DNA from: Styela clava
Taxonomy: Eukaryota; Chordata; Ascidiacea; Stolidobranchia; Styelidae
Assembly (NCBI RefSeq): GCF_964204865.1
Contig: NC_135259.1
Coordinates: 3,348,001-3,412,000 of the forward strand
Length of the DNA stretch: 64,000 bases
Direction of reading: 5' to 3'
A program made the position numbers and the translations under genes. A model generated the notes under the pieces. That model searched no databases, was not told the origin of the DNA, and saw only the letters and a list, made by a program, of their open reading frames with translations. Positions 13,001 through 26,414 of the stretch are shown here, piece after piece. Positions within the stretch are counted from its first letter, which is position 1, and every line of letters starts with the position of its first letter.

Positions 13001-15078
13001 AAACGACCTATATGACATCACGAATATGATGTACAAATTACTATGTCAATATATATACCAATCCGTGTAAACTCAAAATTAAGAAATCATTTGAATTTAA
13101 CTTTTTAAATTACGTAACAATCTGTGATTGACGCTAAGAATAGTTTCAAGAACAGAACAGTTTTTTCTCGTGAATAAACTCAGCTTATTCCAAAATATAT
13201 TATTTGAGCTTCTCATTAAAGTCACTTGCTAGCAAATCTCACGATCGAATAATGGTCGACATTGACGAATGACCAAACGTTATGTTATATTAAACGTAAT
13301 GACCTTTACCCGAAATTGAAAGTATGGATCCCGATTATGCAACGAGAAGGTCGACTCTTTTTAACAGACGTTCGTAACGTCGCAAACCTGGTTGTATGAA
13401 ACTCATAAATAACGCAATTTGACCTGACTAAACTAAAGAGCTATTCGAGAATGACAAACAGTCGCGAATAAATGAACGCACGTTACTCATCTTTGCACCT
13501 TCGTAATAAAAAGGTAAATATTGACGAAACAAAATGTAATAAAATGAGCTCATGCGACATTAAAAGCAGCGACACTTCCATGAAAAGCCACATATGAACG
13601 GATCACATTCGTAAACGTATAACGAACAATCCAGTGGATCTTTATAACATACCAATATATCCAATTGTCAAATGTTACGTAACAATTCATTCTTGAAAAA
13701 GTCACACCTCAAATCATTGTTTACCCGTCAAAGAAGAAAACGGCTCGATAATTCAAGGTTAGTCAAACAGAGCAAGTGCTATAGATACAACACACTTTTA
13801 ACAGACTTAAACTAGGGACTCGAAACGCCTAGTTTTTAATGAAAACTCGTCATAATAGTCCATTCTCCCACCGGGTGATTTATCTTGAATGTAATTTAAC
13901 ATCCACAACATGAAAACTGATGTGATTCGAGCGCAGTATACGCAGTATACGGTATTTTCAGAGTTGACAAAAGGTGGATATTCCCGAAGTGTGTATTTTT
14001 TGCTATACAAAATTGAATATATCAGTCCTATATTAACAGTTGATCTTACGATATATGTGTCATTTTTTTCTGAGATCTCAAATTAGCTATTGTCGTCGTT
14101 ATTGTGACCTGGTGCTGATGTGGTCTGGAAATTATTATACAAATTAGCGATATGTGAGCTGTGTAGTACACACAGTGGAAACCTTTTTGAATGAAATCTG
14201 ACATTGATAATCCAATGTGAACCAGTAATTGACAATTGCGATCAATAATATTAAGTCAGTTAATTATGTTTTGATGATAAGCATATCCCACCTGCAGCAA
14301 GCGAAGAGACTTAAGAAAATACTGTATACCGGTGCGCAAAATGATAATACATACACATGATTATTGGTGGATACATTTGATATAATAATACTATAATATT
14401 GCCCAATTCGCGTCGAGAGGCTAACAATAGAAACGACGTAATGAGAAAGCACTGACTGAAACATAGTTAGTTTCTCTGAAGCAGGAAGCGTCGCGATTTT
14501 GAATCATTCATGCGATGGGCAATCAGCTGATTGCTGAACGCTTTTCGAAGCTATATTTAGGATTGACATAAGTACCGCAACAACTTTTGTGATTGGCTCA
14601 CTTGAGCAACGTGATGCTAGAATATTATTCAACAGCTAAAACAGATACACCTCCGCAACACCGCATATATCGACATAAGTAAAACAGAAGATTTACTGTT
14701 CTAGAATGAGTTGCTTCAATACAGTTTTTACCCAATTAAAAAAAGATCGGGAAGAGAATATAGTATAAATTACATCACGGAATTCAGTGTTCGAAAACCC
14801 ATTAAATACCCTATTCAATAACATCCAAATATTCTACAAAATAACCGTTAAATTGGTGATTTTTATACCCTTTCTTACCTTTCTCGTAGTGTATTTGACG
14901 GACTGCCTGGTGGCAACCTAGAAGACGTTGATACAATCCTTCCGTTCTTGCCAGCAACCAACGGTTCCCGATTTTTGTTTGGTGACAATCTTTTACTGGC
15001 TGAAACAGCTGTGTAAGCTGTTGAAAATGGTCTTGGGCTTTGCAGTGACGCTGCTCTTGCGTTTATCCTAGGTTCCAT
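10087..15078 (-). CDS. Unidentified gene, first two exons (partial)
   Basis: Exon 1 runs from an ATG at 15078 to 14879 and ends with donor GTAAGA. Exon 2 runs from 10218 to 10087, between a TTTTTAG acceptor and a GTGAGT donor. Exon 1 leaves two bases of a codon and exon 2 supplies the third, so the join is in frame and yields about 110 residues. Exon 1 encodes a basic, Ser/Pro/Arg-rich, probably disordered start (MEPRINARAASLQSPRPF), and exon 2 continues with RNKRESLEHISVSNI. Base composition in exon 1 is clearly richer in GC than its flanks, as expected of coding sequence. The open phase at the exon 2 donor means more exons follow at lower coordinates, which I could not place. No domain is recognisable. 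A disordered, basic N terminus is seen in many cytoskeletal and nuclear proteins, but that is not enough to name a function. Confidence 0.6.
10219..14878 (-). other. Large intron of the unidentified gene
   Basis: This 4.66-kb interval lies between the phase-matched exons 1 and 2. It is AT-rich and includes a (TA)n run at about 11118-11138. At 12413-12467 there are two near-identical copies of GGGTGGAAAAGGTAACACC separated by a short spacer. No other exon was supported. Confidence 0.5.
12413..12467. repeat. Short tandem duplication
   Basis: The motif GGGTGGAAAAGGTAACACC occurs twice, about 30 bp apart, with similar flanking bases. It is a local two-copy duplication inside an intron and has no visible function. 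Confidence 0.6.
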
Positions 15079-16558
15079 AATGAATAATAACGTCGATGTA
15101 GTCCAGGTAAGTAAGCACCAAGGTTTATTTATAATCTAATTATTGACTTTCTGAAGAAATTCTAACACCACGTTGTGAATGGAAGACTAATACAGTTTCA
15201 GAGAGGCCGCTTACATCTTGAACACGAGTATAAACAACCAGACATGAAGTTCAAGGGGCATAGGTTCATGCTCTTTGAACTTTTATTATATTAAACTACG
15301 GATAAAAAAGTTTGGTTAAATATATTCGTAATTACCGCAATTAGATATTGACAATTGACTTCCGCCGCGTCACGTGAACTTCGAAAAGAGACGATCGAGG
15401 GGTCAAAATCAGGTTCAAATTTCTATGACCGAAAGTAGTTTCATTTTGGAAAAAAATCCTAGAAATCGAATGGACACGATAACATTACATCATACTAATT
15501 GCCTTGATGTATATCTCGCTAAATGTGTTGAATTTCATTCTAACTCATGACTTCCACTGGACTCTGGAGCGACGTAAACTAATTAATAAAAGACTCGACT
15601 ACTCTAATTTTAATAAAAACATCAAGGAATTTTTACAAAATTTTGTGAACAATATTCCCTCCAGTTCCATCACCCACTGTGAAATAATAACTTTATTGTT
15701 GAAGCGTTTGAAATGTGGCATGGCATTACAAAATCAAAATTTGATTTTCTATAATCGCCAAAACAAATTTTCAATTTCTTAACCCGATTACTGACATTAC
15801 TAAATCTGGTTATATAGGATAATCTCCATAGTACATTGATAAGGATTATGCATTGAACATGGGCATAATTCATATCTGAACATGTAGTAACCCTTATTCC
15901 TAATATTAACTTAATGCTATCAATTTTGTGTGGTGAACAATCCACCCCACTGTTTTTTCAATAGCGAAATTATGAGATAGCGTCCATGAATTAAAATCTG
16001 TCGGAGAAATACCTCAAACGAGTAAGTGTTAATCTCAATATTTAATAAGAAAATGGCGCCCGAAACAAAATTCTCTGTCATCTTACCCTGATACCAGAAT
16101 CCACGTGGCCTACACTAACAGCAAAAAAAAACATACGCAATAAGCATTTAGGCCTATACTAACTAACAGCAGAAGACATTCACCGCCTGGGTGACACTAC
16201 TCAGACATACGACTGTGATTCATGATGATGTCTGAAGGGTGGGTGCCCTGTAGTTAGTTAATAAGGCACAATTTCCACAACAGTTATTGGGCCCATAAAA
16301 AGCAACCTCATTTATTGTTATAACTTCCTTCGACTAGAACACTTCCACGTCAAAGTTTATCGAACTCAGCACTTAAATTGTGAGTCTAGTATTTGTTTTG
16401 AATAAAGCCACCTCTCCTCATCCACACATAACTACCGACACAGTCATCATTATTGAATATCCATCACCATCTTATGCGTAAGTATGCCAATTGACCATTT
16501 TTTCCTTATATGAAGTAGAATGATGAAAACATGAACGAACCAGCTCTAAAGCTCGTAT

Positions 16559-16789
16559 ATGTTCCATTTACATATATTAGTTCCTATTCTTTTCTTCTCA
16601 ATTACAACTAATGATTCAGACAATAGACGTATCAAACGCTGTGCGTCATTTCAAGTAAATCATCATTCCACGCTCGAATCTCCCACAAAACATTTCATCT
16701 CACGCGGTCCGTATTCACATGAGCATGAATTGTTGGTAAATTGCAAGTACGCGTTTAAATCACCACCAAAACACGCTGAAGACGATTGA
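16559..16789 (+). CDS. Possible small secreted peptide precursor, 76 aa
   Basis: A single-exon ORF starts with ATG at 16559 and ends with TGA at 16787-16789. The first 19 residues (MFHLHILVPILFFSITTND) form a hydrophobic, signal-peptide-like stretch. A basic segment follows directly (NRRIKR, residues 23-28) and could be a convertase cleavage site. The remainder is polar with two cysteines and an acidic end (HAEDD). This layout resembles a small secreted peptide precursor, but no glycine-amidation site or peptide repeat is visible and no family is recognised. Chance origin is quite possible at this length. Confidence 0.25.
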   Translation: MFHLHILVPILFFSITTNDSDNRRIKRCASFQVNHHSTLESPTKHFISRGPYSHEHELLVNCKYAFKSPPKHAEDD

Positions 16790-17407
16790 AGCACAAAGAC
16801 TGATGAGTGGTAATTTTACATAAAAAACCCGCGCTAATTACCAAGTATTGTCCCTTGTGAGTTGTTTTGCGTGCGATCTTATTGTTGTTTTTATGTCACA
16901 GTATACGGCAAGTTGAACCAATATTCATTTCTTGAAATTTTAATGTTACCGATTAGTGTGATGTGAGGGAGCAAAGTAAAAGTTCTGTAGAAGTCGGACA
17001 AAAAATAACTAGTATGAAACAAGCCAAGTTTTGAGGTAGAATCGATATAAGGTAGGCTGCCCTAATACATGTGCCCACTTTGAATGAGCGCTATTCCATA
17101 CCAAGCTATATTAAAGCTGAATATGAAATAAATACGAGTGTATCGAGTGACGTATAGTATAAATGTTCGAGGAAATATTTCTGTACTGCTTGCCAGTTAT
17201 GATGTCAGATATGCACCGAAAAGGAGCCTATGAGTGTATGCACCCTCCCAAGTATTTCTAGTTGAGCATTATATATATATATATATATGATAATAGTGAC
17301 AAAGTGGGAAATATCCTTATCATTTTGTTATGGGAGAATCCCCACTAAATGCTATTCGGTTGGAGGTAATTGCTACTGATAATTTTGGGAAAGGAAGAAA
17401 GATATTT

Positions 17408-17543
17408 TGGGTCTTTTGTACAAAGCCCCCGTCAGTAATGCGAAAAAGAGAGATTTGAGAATAACGCTCCCGCCATGGTTGAAAATAACCCAGTTTGGGT
17501 TAGGAATGATTTGAATTTCCAGCGTAATCTGCATTCCCAACCA
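17408..17543 (-). repeat. Dispersed repeat, copy 1
   Basis: The reverse complement matches, with gaps, the segments at 38980-39145 and 62459-62600. Shared blocks include CTCAAATCTC, then GCATT, GGGGGCTTTGTAC and AAGA, plus an upstream GAAATTCAA/CAAATCATT block. It is a small non-coding interspersed repeat of unknown class. Confidence 0.65.
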
Positions 17544-18076
17544 AAACACTAACTGAATAATTACTAATTTTTTATTTTGATCGTTGGCGGATGTGTTTTT
17601 TAGGCGGTTTTGTACAAAATATTCAAACTTTTTAGCAGGCCCATAAGTTTATCAGTACATTAAGGCATTAAAGATGTACCCATTCATATATGATATGCCA
17701 TAAACCAATGGTTCCCAACGTCTTATGGCTCGTGGCTCCCTTCCGGAGACTTTTAGCACTGTTGACCCCCTGTTTGGCATTGCAGCAGTATTTATAGTGT
17801 TATTTTAATGGTAGATTTGTTGAACAATTCATTCTCAACAAAGTGAAAACACATTGAAACTGGGAAGTAGGGGAGTTTTCTTGTGAAGGGAAAAGTAAAA
17901 TCAATTTGCGCATGGCATTGTGTCTGTTCCCCAACTGCTATATGCCCCCTTTGTGATGGGACACGAGCCCCCGGTTCGGAGTGCTGCTGCCATAAACCAT
18001 GATAAAACTATTAGAAAGACCGGATACATTGGCAGCAGTATTGCTAACACGGTTCGTTCACTTTACAAGCGGCTTT

Positions 18077-18162
18077 GTCTCTCGCTCGTAAAAAAAAGCT
18101 TCTGCTTGAAACTGAACTTCTGTCTCTTATTCGTAGGAAAGCTTCTGCTTGAAACTGAACCT
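18077..18162. repeat. Tandem duplication, unit about 41 bp
   Basis: Two adjacent units each contain AAGCTTCTGCTTGAAACTGA preceded by TGTCTC and a CGTA box. They differ by a few substitutions. No coding role is visible. Confidence 0.7.
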
Positions 18163-21100
18163 CATATAATGCCAGACAAGCATAGCATTCAGAACCACTT
18201 AAAATGCTTTTATTTGATATGATATCACATTCGTCATCTGGTTTCGTGGGTTGCCTCACGTTTCTACGAATAAAATTTAGTGCGGTCACAGAAATATACT
18301 TATACAACGTTTATATCTTGGAAGAAATTGAACGAAAATGCAAATTCCTTAAACCATTTTTACAATATAGTTTAGAAACCATCGTTATTTCTCTGTATAC
18401 TGGGGTATACATCTTCCCGGTCTAATGGATACTAGCAGTATCCAACCGCCTCGTCTTCTGTTCTAACTATTAAAGAATCATACAAATGGCTGAACTACCC
18501 GGAACACTCGATAACTATAAATGTGCGATCAGACTATCATTATGATATAACGATGGAACATAATATTAAATACCAATCATTAAAGTTCAGATTTACATAT
18601 ACCTCAACCTTTATAACACCGCCTCCCACTGAATCGATAACAATTTGTCGAGCAATTACCGGTTGAATAAGGGAGGACCATTGCGAAGGTGTCAACAAAG
18701 GGCGTGAAATGCTATTTGTTGTATGCAGTTAACAATCTGCATATTTCCCCTTCGAATTTTTGTTCCTAGAAATAGAAATTGAAATTTCCACCAGAAAATT
18801 ACACAAATTTTCTCAAAGCTTGGAGACTCACTATATATATTCAACTCTACAATATCTGGTCTAACTTCATTCAGCAGTTACGATATTAAAGCCGTTTTAT
18901 TTTGATGTCATATCAATTTAACGTTTCTCCAATAGTTGGGCTTGCCTGGTGGGAACGCACTGCACTCTTATAATCGTAATTTGTCTTTGGTCCTCGCTTG
19001 TCCGAGTTTTTTGATGTCGTCATCGTATTTCCTGACTCATTCGATGCGTTTGTGGTGAAAAGCAATTTATTTCAAAATTAAACTCGGCCAAATGTATTCT
19101 GATTGTAAAATATCTCACACATTTTTAGGAAGTTATTAAAATTACTAACCTGCAGTCATATGGAATAATAATATATATATATAACGCATATGCATTGAAA
19201 CATTGTTAAGAAATACAGGTAAAATAAATTCATTTTACTCGGTAATTCGGTAAAACTGGTACTAACGTTGAAAATTTATGCGGAATCATAACACTCTTGC
19301 TTATACGAATTGGTTGATAACGGCAAGAAATATATGCATTTAGATTTTAGAACCTCCGTGCAATCGCAGACTTGTCAATGACTATATGCAAACGGAGCTT
19401 ATGCGATTATGAGTATGTATTTCTTATGTGTCCCACACCTTGTCGGACAAAGTTCGGCATATTGCTAGTTCAGTGTGCTATACACCTAAGCTTGATTGAT
19501 GCAAGTACGTGTTCCGATGAGTATTCAACGTCTTTCAACGATTTATCAATTTATTCTAACTTTTTAAAACCTCCTTATTATAATATTTCTGAAGTCTATT
19601 TCTTTTTTTGCGATGTTATTTCAAGTGATTATTACCAAGTTCTTGCAAAAAAGCTCAGCGCTCTTCAAACCCACTAAGATCAAAACATGCAAGGCTTTTA
19701 CATGATTATTATTAGGTACTGAAGTCACATTATGCTTTAGTGGTTGCACCAAGTTTGCTCATTGACAGCTGCTGTAACACAAAATGACGATAACGATTGC
19801 TCATTGGGAGTTTGATTTGAATACATGAATGAAAACCAATCACACTCCTTTCAATCAGGAAAATCGTCTGTGTTCAGGGAATTCAAGAAGAAAACGTCAC
19901 ATGGAGCGGATATGACAAATTCTATTCAAAAGTGATTTGCTTATTCGAAAAGCTTATTTTATCGAAGGGAATTAGCATGACTTGATATGCAATGTCGCTA
20001 TTTTGCATCCATCCGGCTGCTGTAGCAAGGTAACAAGGTCGAAAGGTACAAGGGGAAATGAAATATCCCTGTCGTCGTTCAAATAGGTTATAATCAAATT
20101 TCCAAAAGAGTGCAAAATGACTTCGGTTTTAGCTGCGTAAGTAATTCATAAAAAGAATCCGAAAGGGAATGGATTTGAACTCGGATGTCAACCTTACATA
20201 GGTTACGTAAGTATCGTTTTACGCTAATAAATATATCACGCAGGCACTCGTGTACGTTGCATATCCGTTCATGATCTGACGGGATGTTTTAGTTATCCCA
20301 CGTGTACCGAGGTCTTGCAAATAATATTGCACGCAGACTAAAGATAAAATTTAGACAAATCCGACGGACCAGTTGCTTACATTTATTTATTTTTTTTGGA
20401 AACGACATTTCATGCCATTAATATCGTACAATGATTGATAGTTATTAGCTACCGCATATTTCATGATCACAAGCTAAATTGGTCTTAAAATGTATACATT
20501 TAGTTAGTATATTTATTGTACTAGTTTGTTTAGGTTCGTCTTTTTTAAATGGTTGCACAATTTATTATACCGTATTCAGCAATACTTGTAATTCACTATT
20601 CTTCAGCGCCCCAAGTGGATGGCATCAATGAACAGTTAACCCCCAAACTGAACCTAACGAGATGCAGAAACGCTACATGTTCACAAACTTTAGAAAGCAT
20701 AAAGCACACATTAACGATCGCAAAATTGAGTTTTATTTGAAGGAGCAATTTTTCGTGTGAGTGCTTCGTGAGATTTTTCTCTGATAATTTGGCGCCGCAC
20801 TAACAAAAAGTTCGGAGCCGCTGCGTATAGGCATTCCTGGTTCTCCACAATACCACGCACTCATTTTCTCATACAAATAAGAAAATAGTCGCTACAATGA
20901 AATGCAGGCAAATTTAGCAAACTAAATTAATATTGTATAAACTTACCTGTATAATAGTTCTTTCTTTTTTGAAGACCAGATTTGATTTTTCTCTTTGAAT
21001 CTTTTTGTGAGTTCAGATCCCATGCAAAGCTTATTTACTCCTAAATTTAAATCAAAGGATATACCCTGTAATGTAAATGAAACAAAAAACTTCGGAATTC

Positions 21101-24100
21101 ATAATATGGATGGTATTACGGATATTGTTTTTGCAAATATGGATTCCATATTTGGATAAACAATATTGTGATTTTAATAAATATTCGGTTGGAATTACTA
21201 GAGTATGTTAGTTGATTTACAGTTCATTGTTTAACAAGTGTAACATTCCATAGAGATTCAAAGCAAGACGCGTCATCTTATTTTTGATATACGTGTATTA
21301 TGTTGGGTAGATTTTATACAGCCCTCTGCTTCAAGACCATAAATACTATCTTTTTTGCATATTTTAAGGATTGATCATGTTTGAGTTTTATTACAATTAG
21401 TAGATTGTCTAAGAGTAACATAGATTCCAAATTACAACGCAAAATCATACTCATGCAATTCACATTATCTTTTCTTGTCTGTAAACGACATTTTCCCAAC
21501 CCCAACAATGTAACGTTGCAATTGCTACCGGGATTTTTCAATTCCAAATTCAAAGCTGTAAATAAATCAACAAATCTGTCCTGCCTTATTCAACGCGAAT
21601 TTCATCCTACCAACGTACTGAAATGCTCTGAGGCAAACGCCATTTGTTTCGAAAAATATGCGTAACAGCTGGTTGCGATATAATTCATATATAATGCACA
21701 TCAGACTAGTGTAGATGAAAAACGCATTTCCGCTGATGATAACGCGACACATAACGCCAATAACGGGAAGCGCCCTCACTCATTCATTGGTGAATTCCTG
21801 GAAGGCAGTGGGTTTGTCATATTTTAGCATCTTATTTTCAGCGAAATCATGTTTCAATGATGCAGCGATGCAGCTAAATTCGTTATGGTTATGAGTGAAA
21901 ATTTATCATAAATAGGTTGCAATTATGCCTTCCAAGAACGAGTGGTTAGTCAGGTGATCGAGAAATAAGAGATTATCATACCGAACAGAACGATGTGTAT
22001 ATGGGAAAAACACCATAAACTGTACAACAAATAAAATGTACAACACAACAGGTGTTGTGGTATTTTAGAATGCACCACATTTTTATTCGCCGATTATCAC
22101 ACCCATTCAGGTAATTAGGCCAACCGCGCAATTGATTCACTGCCTTATACATTCAAATATCTTGACCAAATGCGCTACTGATACCACACTGAAATAGGAC
22201 GGACTGTCACGGGTAACCATTTCTCTCGTAACAACTTCTGATTTTTTATCTCATTGACATTGCATAAAAACAATCCTTTATTATCCTAGTAAAGTTAACA
22301 TACATACACAAGTGCATTCATTGCGCTTCAGCCAGGATCATTAGCTGACTACTTCAAGCCATTTCTCGTAAAACTAAGCGATTTTGTGCATTCCACTGGT
22401 AAAGTAAATTACAAGCGTCAAAATCATAGCCGAAAAGATGCTGGCATCAAACATACATACATTCGTGCAAATTATAATATCCGGGCGCTAGAAAAGTCCT
22501 GGCAGTATTGCAATTTGGTGCAGAGTGATGACCGGATGAACATGCTATGATGACTAATTTCTAGTTTACAGCAAATGAACCGAGTAAGACAAGCAATTTA
22601 TCACCTGCTCGTGAATCGAAGAAGATAAACGAAAACAATTTATTGTTTGCTAATAGACTACGTATGGGCGACGTATATTGAGACAATAATTGGAGTTTTA
22701 GAGATAATGCATTTAATTTTTGGTATAACGTTATTGGTTCACTCTCTACGGCACATTTTTTGCATGCAATTTTGTTGATGCCAGAATATTTAGACATCTA
22801 TTTTGGAACGACGTTTGAAATATGATTTGTCGAGACATGGCTTGGTAGATAATGAAACTTGCATTGAAAAAGAATTTTTGTCACGAATAAATATGAAAAT
22901 CTCTGATTGATTGATTGAAATGACCTTCCATATGATTCCAAAACATGAAATGCTTTTTCGCGTAAACATATTAAGATTTTTATTGTCTCAAGTTATTTTG
23001 AGCAAGCTTTTTGCGTGTTTGCACTGAAAACTGATGCTAAATGCGTATTAAATACATTATTTGCATTAGTAAAGTCTTGGATGTATTAAATTAACTCAAT
23101 TTGGAAACGCCTCGTCCCAATATTTATGGTATAACTCCGTCAATCTGACATGAACTTTTCTCATCCTAAGTGCCACTGGTTATTATTAGTGTCTTGGTTC
23201 ACAGAACTTGGATTCTTTGGTTTCAATAAAAATCGATGACGAGGCGTTCAATTACAAGGGCTTTAAATATTTGACACAATTCACAATTAAATTAGCTAGA
23301 CAACGACTGATCTTTAATGATCGCTTTCGTTTTTTATCACGTTCGAGACAATAAACTGGGAGTGCGTACTGTATTTATTTTCCCATTTTGAAATCAAGTC
23401 ACGTACTCGTTATTGCCTATTTTAAATAAACATCCATCACGTGGAATAAATGGCACATAATATAAAAAAGATTCAGTCGTGGGACTCAATCACTGGTTAT
23501 CATACGAAGAAGTTATGATTGAAATATTATAATAGGATGCGAATACATTATAGGCTTACAAATAGTTGTGCATTTATTAGGCTACTGGTGTTATCTAGCC
23601 GAACACTCCCATGAGATATTGCTTGAATAATTGTTCCGAGTGTAGCATTTATGTTCAAGTTCAGGGATGATCAAAATCCCTGAGGATGTCTATAAAAACA
23701 TCGCTCAAACCAAGAAAACAAACGCTCAATGATTTCATTTTAAATTGAGTGTATATGGAATACCTACTTGTTCTCTAAAGTTAAAAATGAAAGCAACCAC
23801 ACGGAGCGCAAAAGCCATTGTTGGGCATAGTAAATGATATATACATTGGAAGATATAAACACCACTTCGCGTCTTTCATTGAGAGATGGTCATGGTAAAA
23901 AAAATTATCAACAGACTTTTGATGATATAAGATGGGGTCTGTTTTGGATAGCAAGCGATCAATAAAATATGTATGTATAGAAGTGAAAAAAGTGCCTTGA
24001 CAGGAGCGATTCTAAAGAAATGTGATATTTTACTCAAACAAGGTTTGTCCTTCAGCAAATAAAGTTTACCACATTTAGATCGAGAAATCAACAAATTCTC

Positions 24101-24419
24101 CCTGAGACGCAAATGTTGTGGAATTCTTTACGGTTCGCTGGGACCAAGAGTAGGATGGTTTAACATAGTAGTTATTAATCTTTCGCAGTACATGGTGAAT
24201 AAATTTCTTAATTACTTCTATAAAAATTAGGTAAATTTATTCCAATTTTGTTTACGATGGATTTTTTGTTTGATGCACATTGTATTCAAAAGTTTCTGTA
24301 ATCTAAAACGCGTTTCATAAAAATTAGGCTCTTTCTAGAGTATGTTTCAATTAGGCTTCCAACGTCGTATATAGACTTGCGTCCATTTCGTAAAATTGTG
24401 AAGATGAAGATGAAAGAGC

Positions 24420-24760
24420 CCAGATGGTGAGTACGGAGCGTTATGTGGGAGCAGTGCTGAGATGGTTTTGATCATCATTCAAACGACGACGTAGAACAGA
24501 GGGATCGATCGAGAAGATCAGTGGTTCCAGCAAGATGACCCCCCACATCTCAAATCACACCCTTGACTGACTGAGAGAGCATTTTGGGAAATGCTGATCA
24601 GTGGAAACTGTGACATCAATAGAACTTGCCCGTACCTGATATTCATCTGTAGCGATATTCGAAGGACAACGCGTATGATAACAACCCTCAAACAGTTGGT
24701 GAACTCGAGGTTGCAATTGAATCAAAAATTAAAGAAAACAGAAAGCTGAATGAATAATGA
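24420..24760 (+). pseudogene. Degenerate mariner-like (DDE) transposase fragment
   Basis: Conceptual translation in shifting frames gives remnants of a mariner/IS630-type transposase C-terminal half. WFQQDDPPH (about 24521-24551) corresponds to the conserved WxQQDxAxxH region around the second catalytic acidic residue. NHTLD and LREHFG follow, and then YSKDNAYDNNPQTVGELEVA (about 24665-24715), which matches the conserved YLKDRVYxNNPQTxxEL segment of that family. Stops and frameshifts interrupt the sequence, so it is dead. Terminal inverted repeats for this copy were not found. Confidence 0.7.
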
Positions 24761-24939
24761 TTTTGCGCAATATATGCAAGTCTGGCCCCAAACGCCGAGG
24801 AGGCGAATAGGAGCATATTATAGTGAGAACGTGGCTAGATTACTGAATCTTTTGGGTATAATCATACACAAACAAAACATGAACAAAATTAAATTAATTT
24901 TTTGTAGAAGGGGGTCATCTTGTACAATGTTGTATCATT

Positions 24940-25768
24940 ATATCGTCACGCTAATAACCGAATTGCGTAAGTCATTTTTAGCAGTTTTGAGAAAAACGTA
25001 AAAAACTTCCTAATGATTTTGTTATGCAATTGAGAGTCAATAATTTGCCATGGTTCAATTTTTTGCTCGTAGCCGGATTTAAGTTAATTTGTATGACGCA
25101 GTTAAGTGACGTCATAATGGCGCACTGTGACTTAGGCAGAAATGTGTCTATGACTTGGTGACATACGCAATTTGCAACTTCACTATATGCACCAGTCCTG
25201 AAAACTAAACATTCCAAAAACGAATGTAATTCTCAGTATCTACAATGTCTAATCCCCAAAATAGCTAATCAGTTTCAATTAAATCATTTTTTATGTTTAA
25301 AAATATATATTTCATCAATATAACACGTTCTGCACACCCACCGAAATAGGACTAAGATTAAATATAAAGAATAAATCAGCAATGCACCCAATATAAAAGC
25401 CAACCAAGGTAAATTTGACTCGGACAGTGAATATCACAAGTGTACGTCTTCTTATACTGTAGTAAAAATTCAAATTAATACGCGCTAAGCTAGAATCCGA
25501 GATGCAAAAACTCGAAAATACTTCGCCGAGGTCATTTTGCCTTTGTGACGTCACAATAGTACTGCGGTAACAAGGATAATTCATTATGACGAAACAATTG
25601 CACAAATGTGCACGTCGTACTAAATCTCCATTTTTATGGGTTTCGGAATTCCTAAAATAAAATCTGAGTTAACAGACAGGTGCGCAGCATTACATGAATA
25701 CCTATTTTATAAAAAACTCAAAATCGCCAAAAATGACTTACGCAATTCGGTTATTAGCGTGACGATAT
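24940..25768. mobile_element. MITE-like element with about 50-bp inverted termini
   Basis: The left arm (24940-24990) begins ATATCGTCACGCTAATAACC. The right arm (25718-25768) is its near-perfect inverted copy, with matching blocks GAATTGCGTAAGTCATTTTT and TTTTGAG. The 829-bp span has no convincing transposase. Target-site duplication is not clear, so the superfamily is open. Confidence 0.7.
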
Positions 25769-26414
25769 TTTAGGTTCAACTGGACGACGATGCGTCGAGA
25801 AAGAGCAATTTTCACGTCATTGCCACCTATACAATCATGTTTCGATCTCAGAGAATGCATTCTCGGATAAAGAAATATTTCCTTGACATAAAAGGTTACA
25901 ATAGTGATATATATATGACCATCTTCAATTGGGGAAACTTCAATGAACCAATGGGCTCTCATTCTGCTATATCGCGGTAAAGAGGATGATGTCGAAAAGT
26001 TGTCGCTTGGTAAACGGGGTCTTTTGAATTTGTGGAAAAGCAATTTTCTTTTGCATAGTTGTCTTCCATGAGTTTGGAATTCGACAACATACCGGTAGTA
26101 ATCAGCGTGGCCATGTTCAGTATTTACCTACTGACTAGCGCGATGCTTCAGCAGACGAGTTGCCTCAGCTGTAATAGGAGTATCTTTCTGTATATTAAAC
26201 CAACGGCCTTCCTCCATGGCCTAAGTAGGGTAGGCTGATTACCTCATAGCAATTCAAATTCAGAAGGGCTTTATTTGCAAAAGCCGATTCTCTCACTCCC
26301 CTGGTGCCTATTAAAATATAGCCATAACTTTGCTTTTAGTCGAAATTGCGCACAAGTACGCAATGGGTACCACAAATCAAAAATCTTCTTTATTTACTAC
26401 CACCTTATCTAATC

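Larger units (their letters stand above)
15079..24419. other. AT-rich intergenic stretch, few features
   Basis: I could not support a multi-exon gene in these 9.3 kb. They contain a possible small secreted-peptide ORF (16559-16789), a dispersed repeat copy (17408-17543), a hAT-like left end without a partner (near 17706) and a 40-bp tandem duplication (18077-18162). (TA)n runs occur near 17270-17288 and 19170-19183. Confidence 0.5.

Noticed and set aside
17706..17990. hAT-like element beginning CAATGGTTCCCAACG
   Set aside because: The left end resembles a hAT terminus, but no matching inverted right end or 8-bp duplication was found.
19372..19677. 101-codon plus-strand ORF rich in Tyr/Phe/Ser
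   Set aside because: Composition matches translation of AT-rich non-coding DNA. No family, no clear start context and no splice partner were found.
25738..26043. 101-codon minus-strand ORF
   Set aside because: It overlaps the end of an inverted-terminal element, has no recognisable domain and no supporting splice sites.
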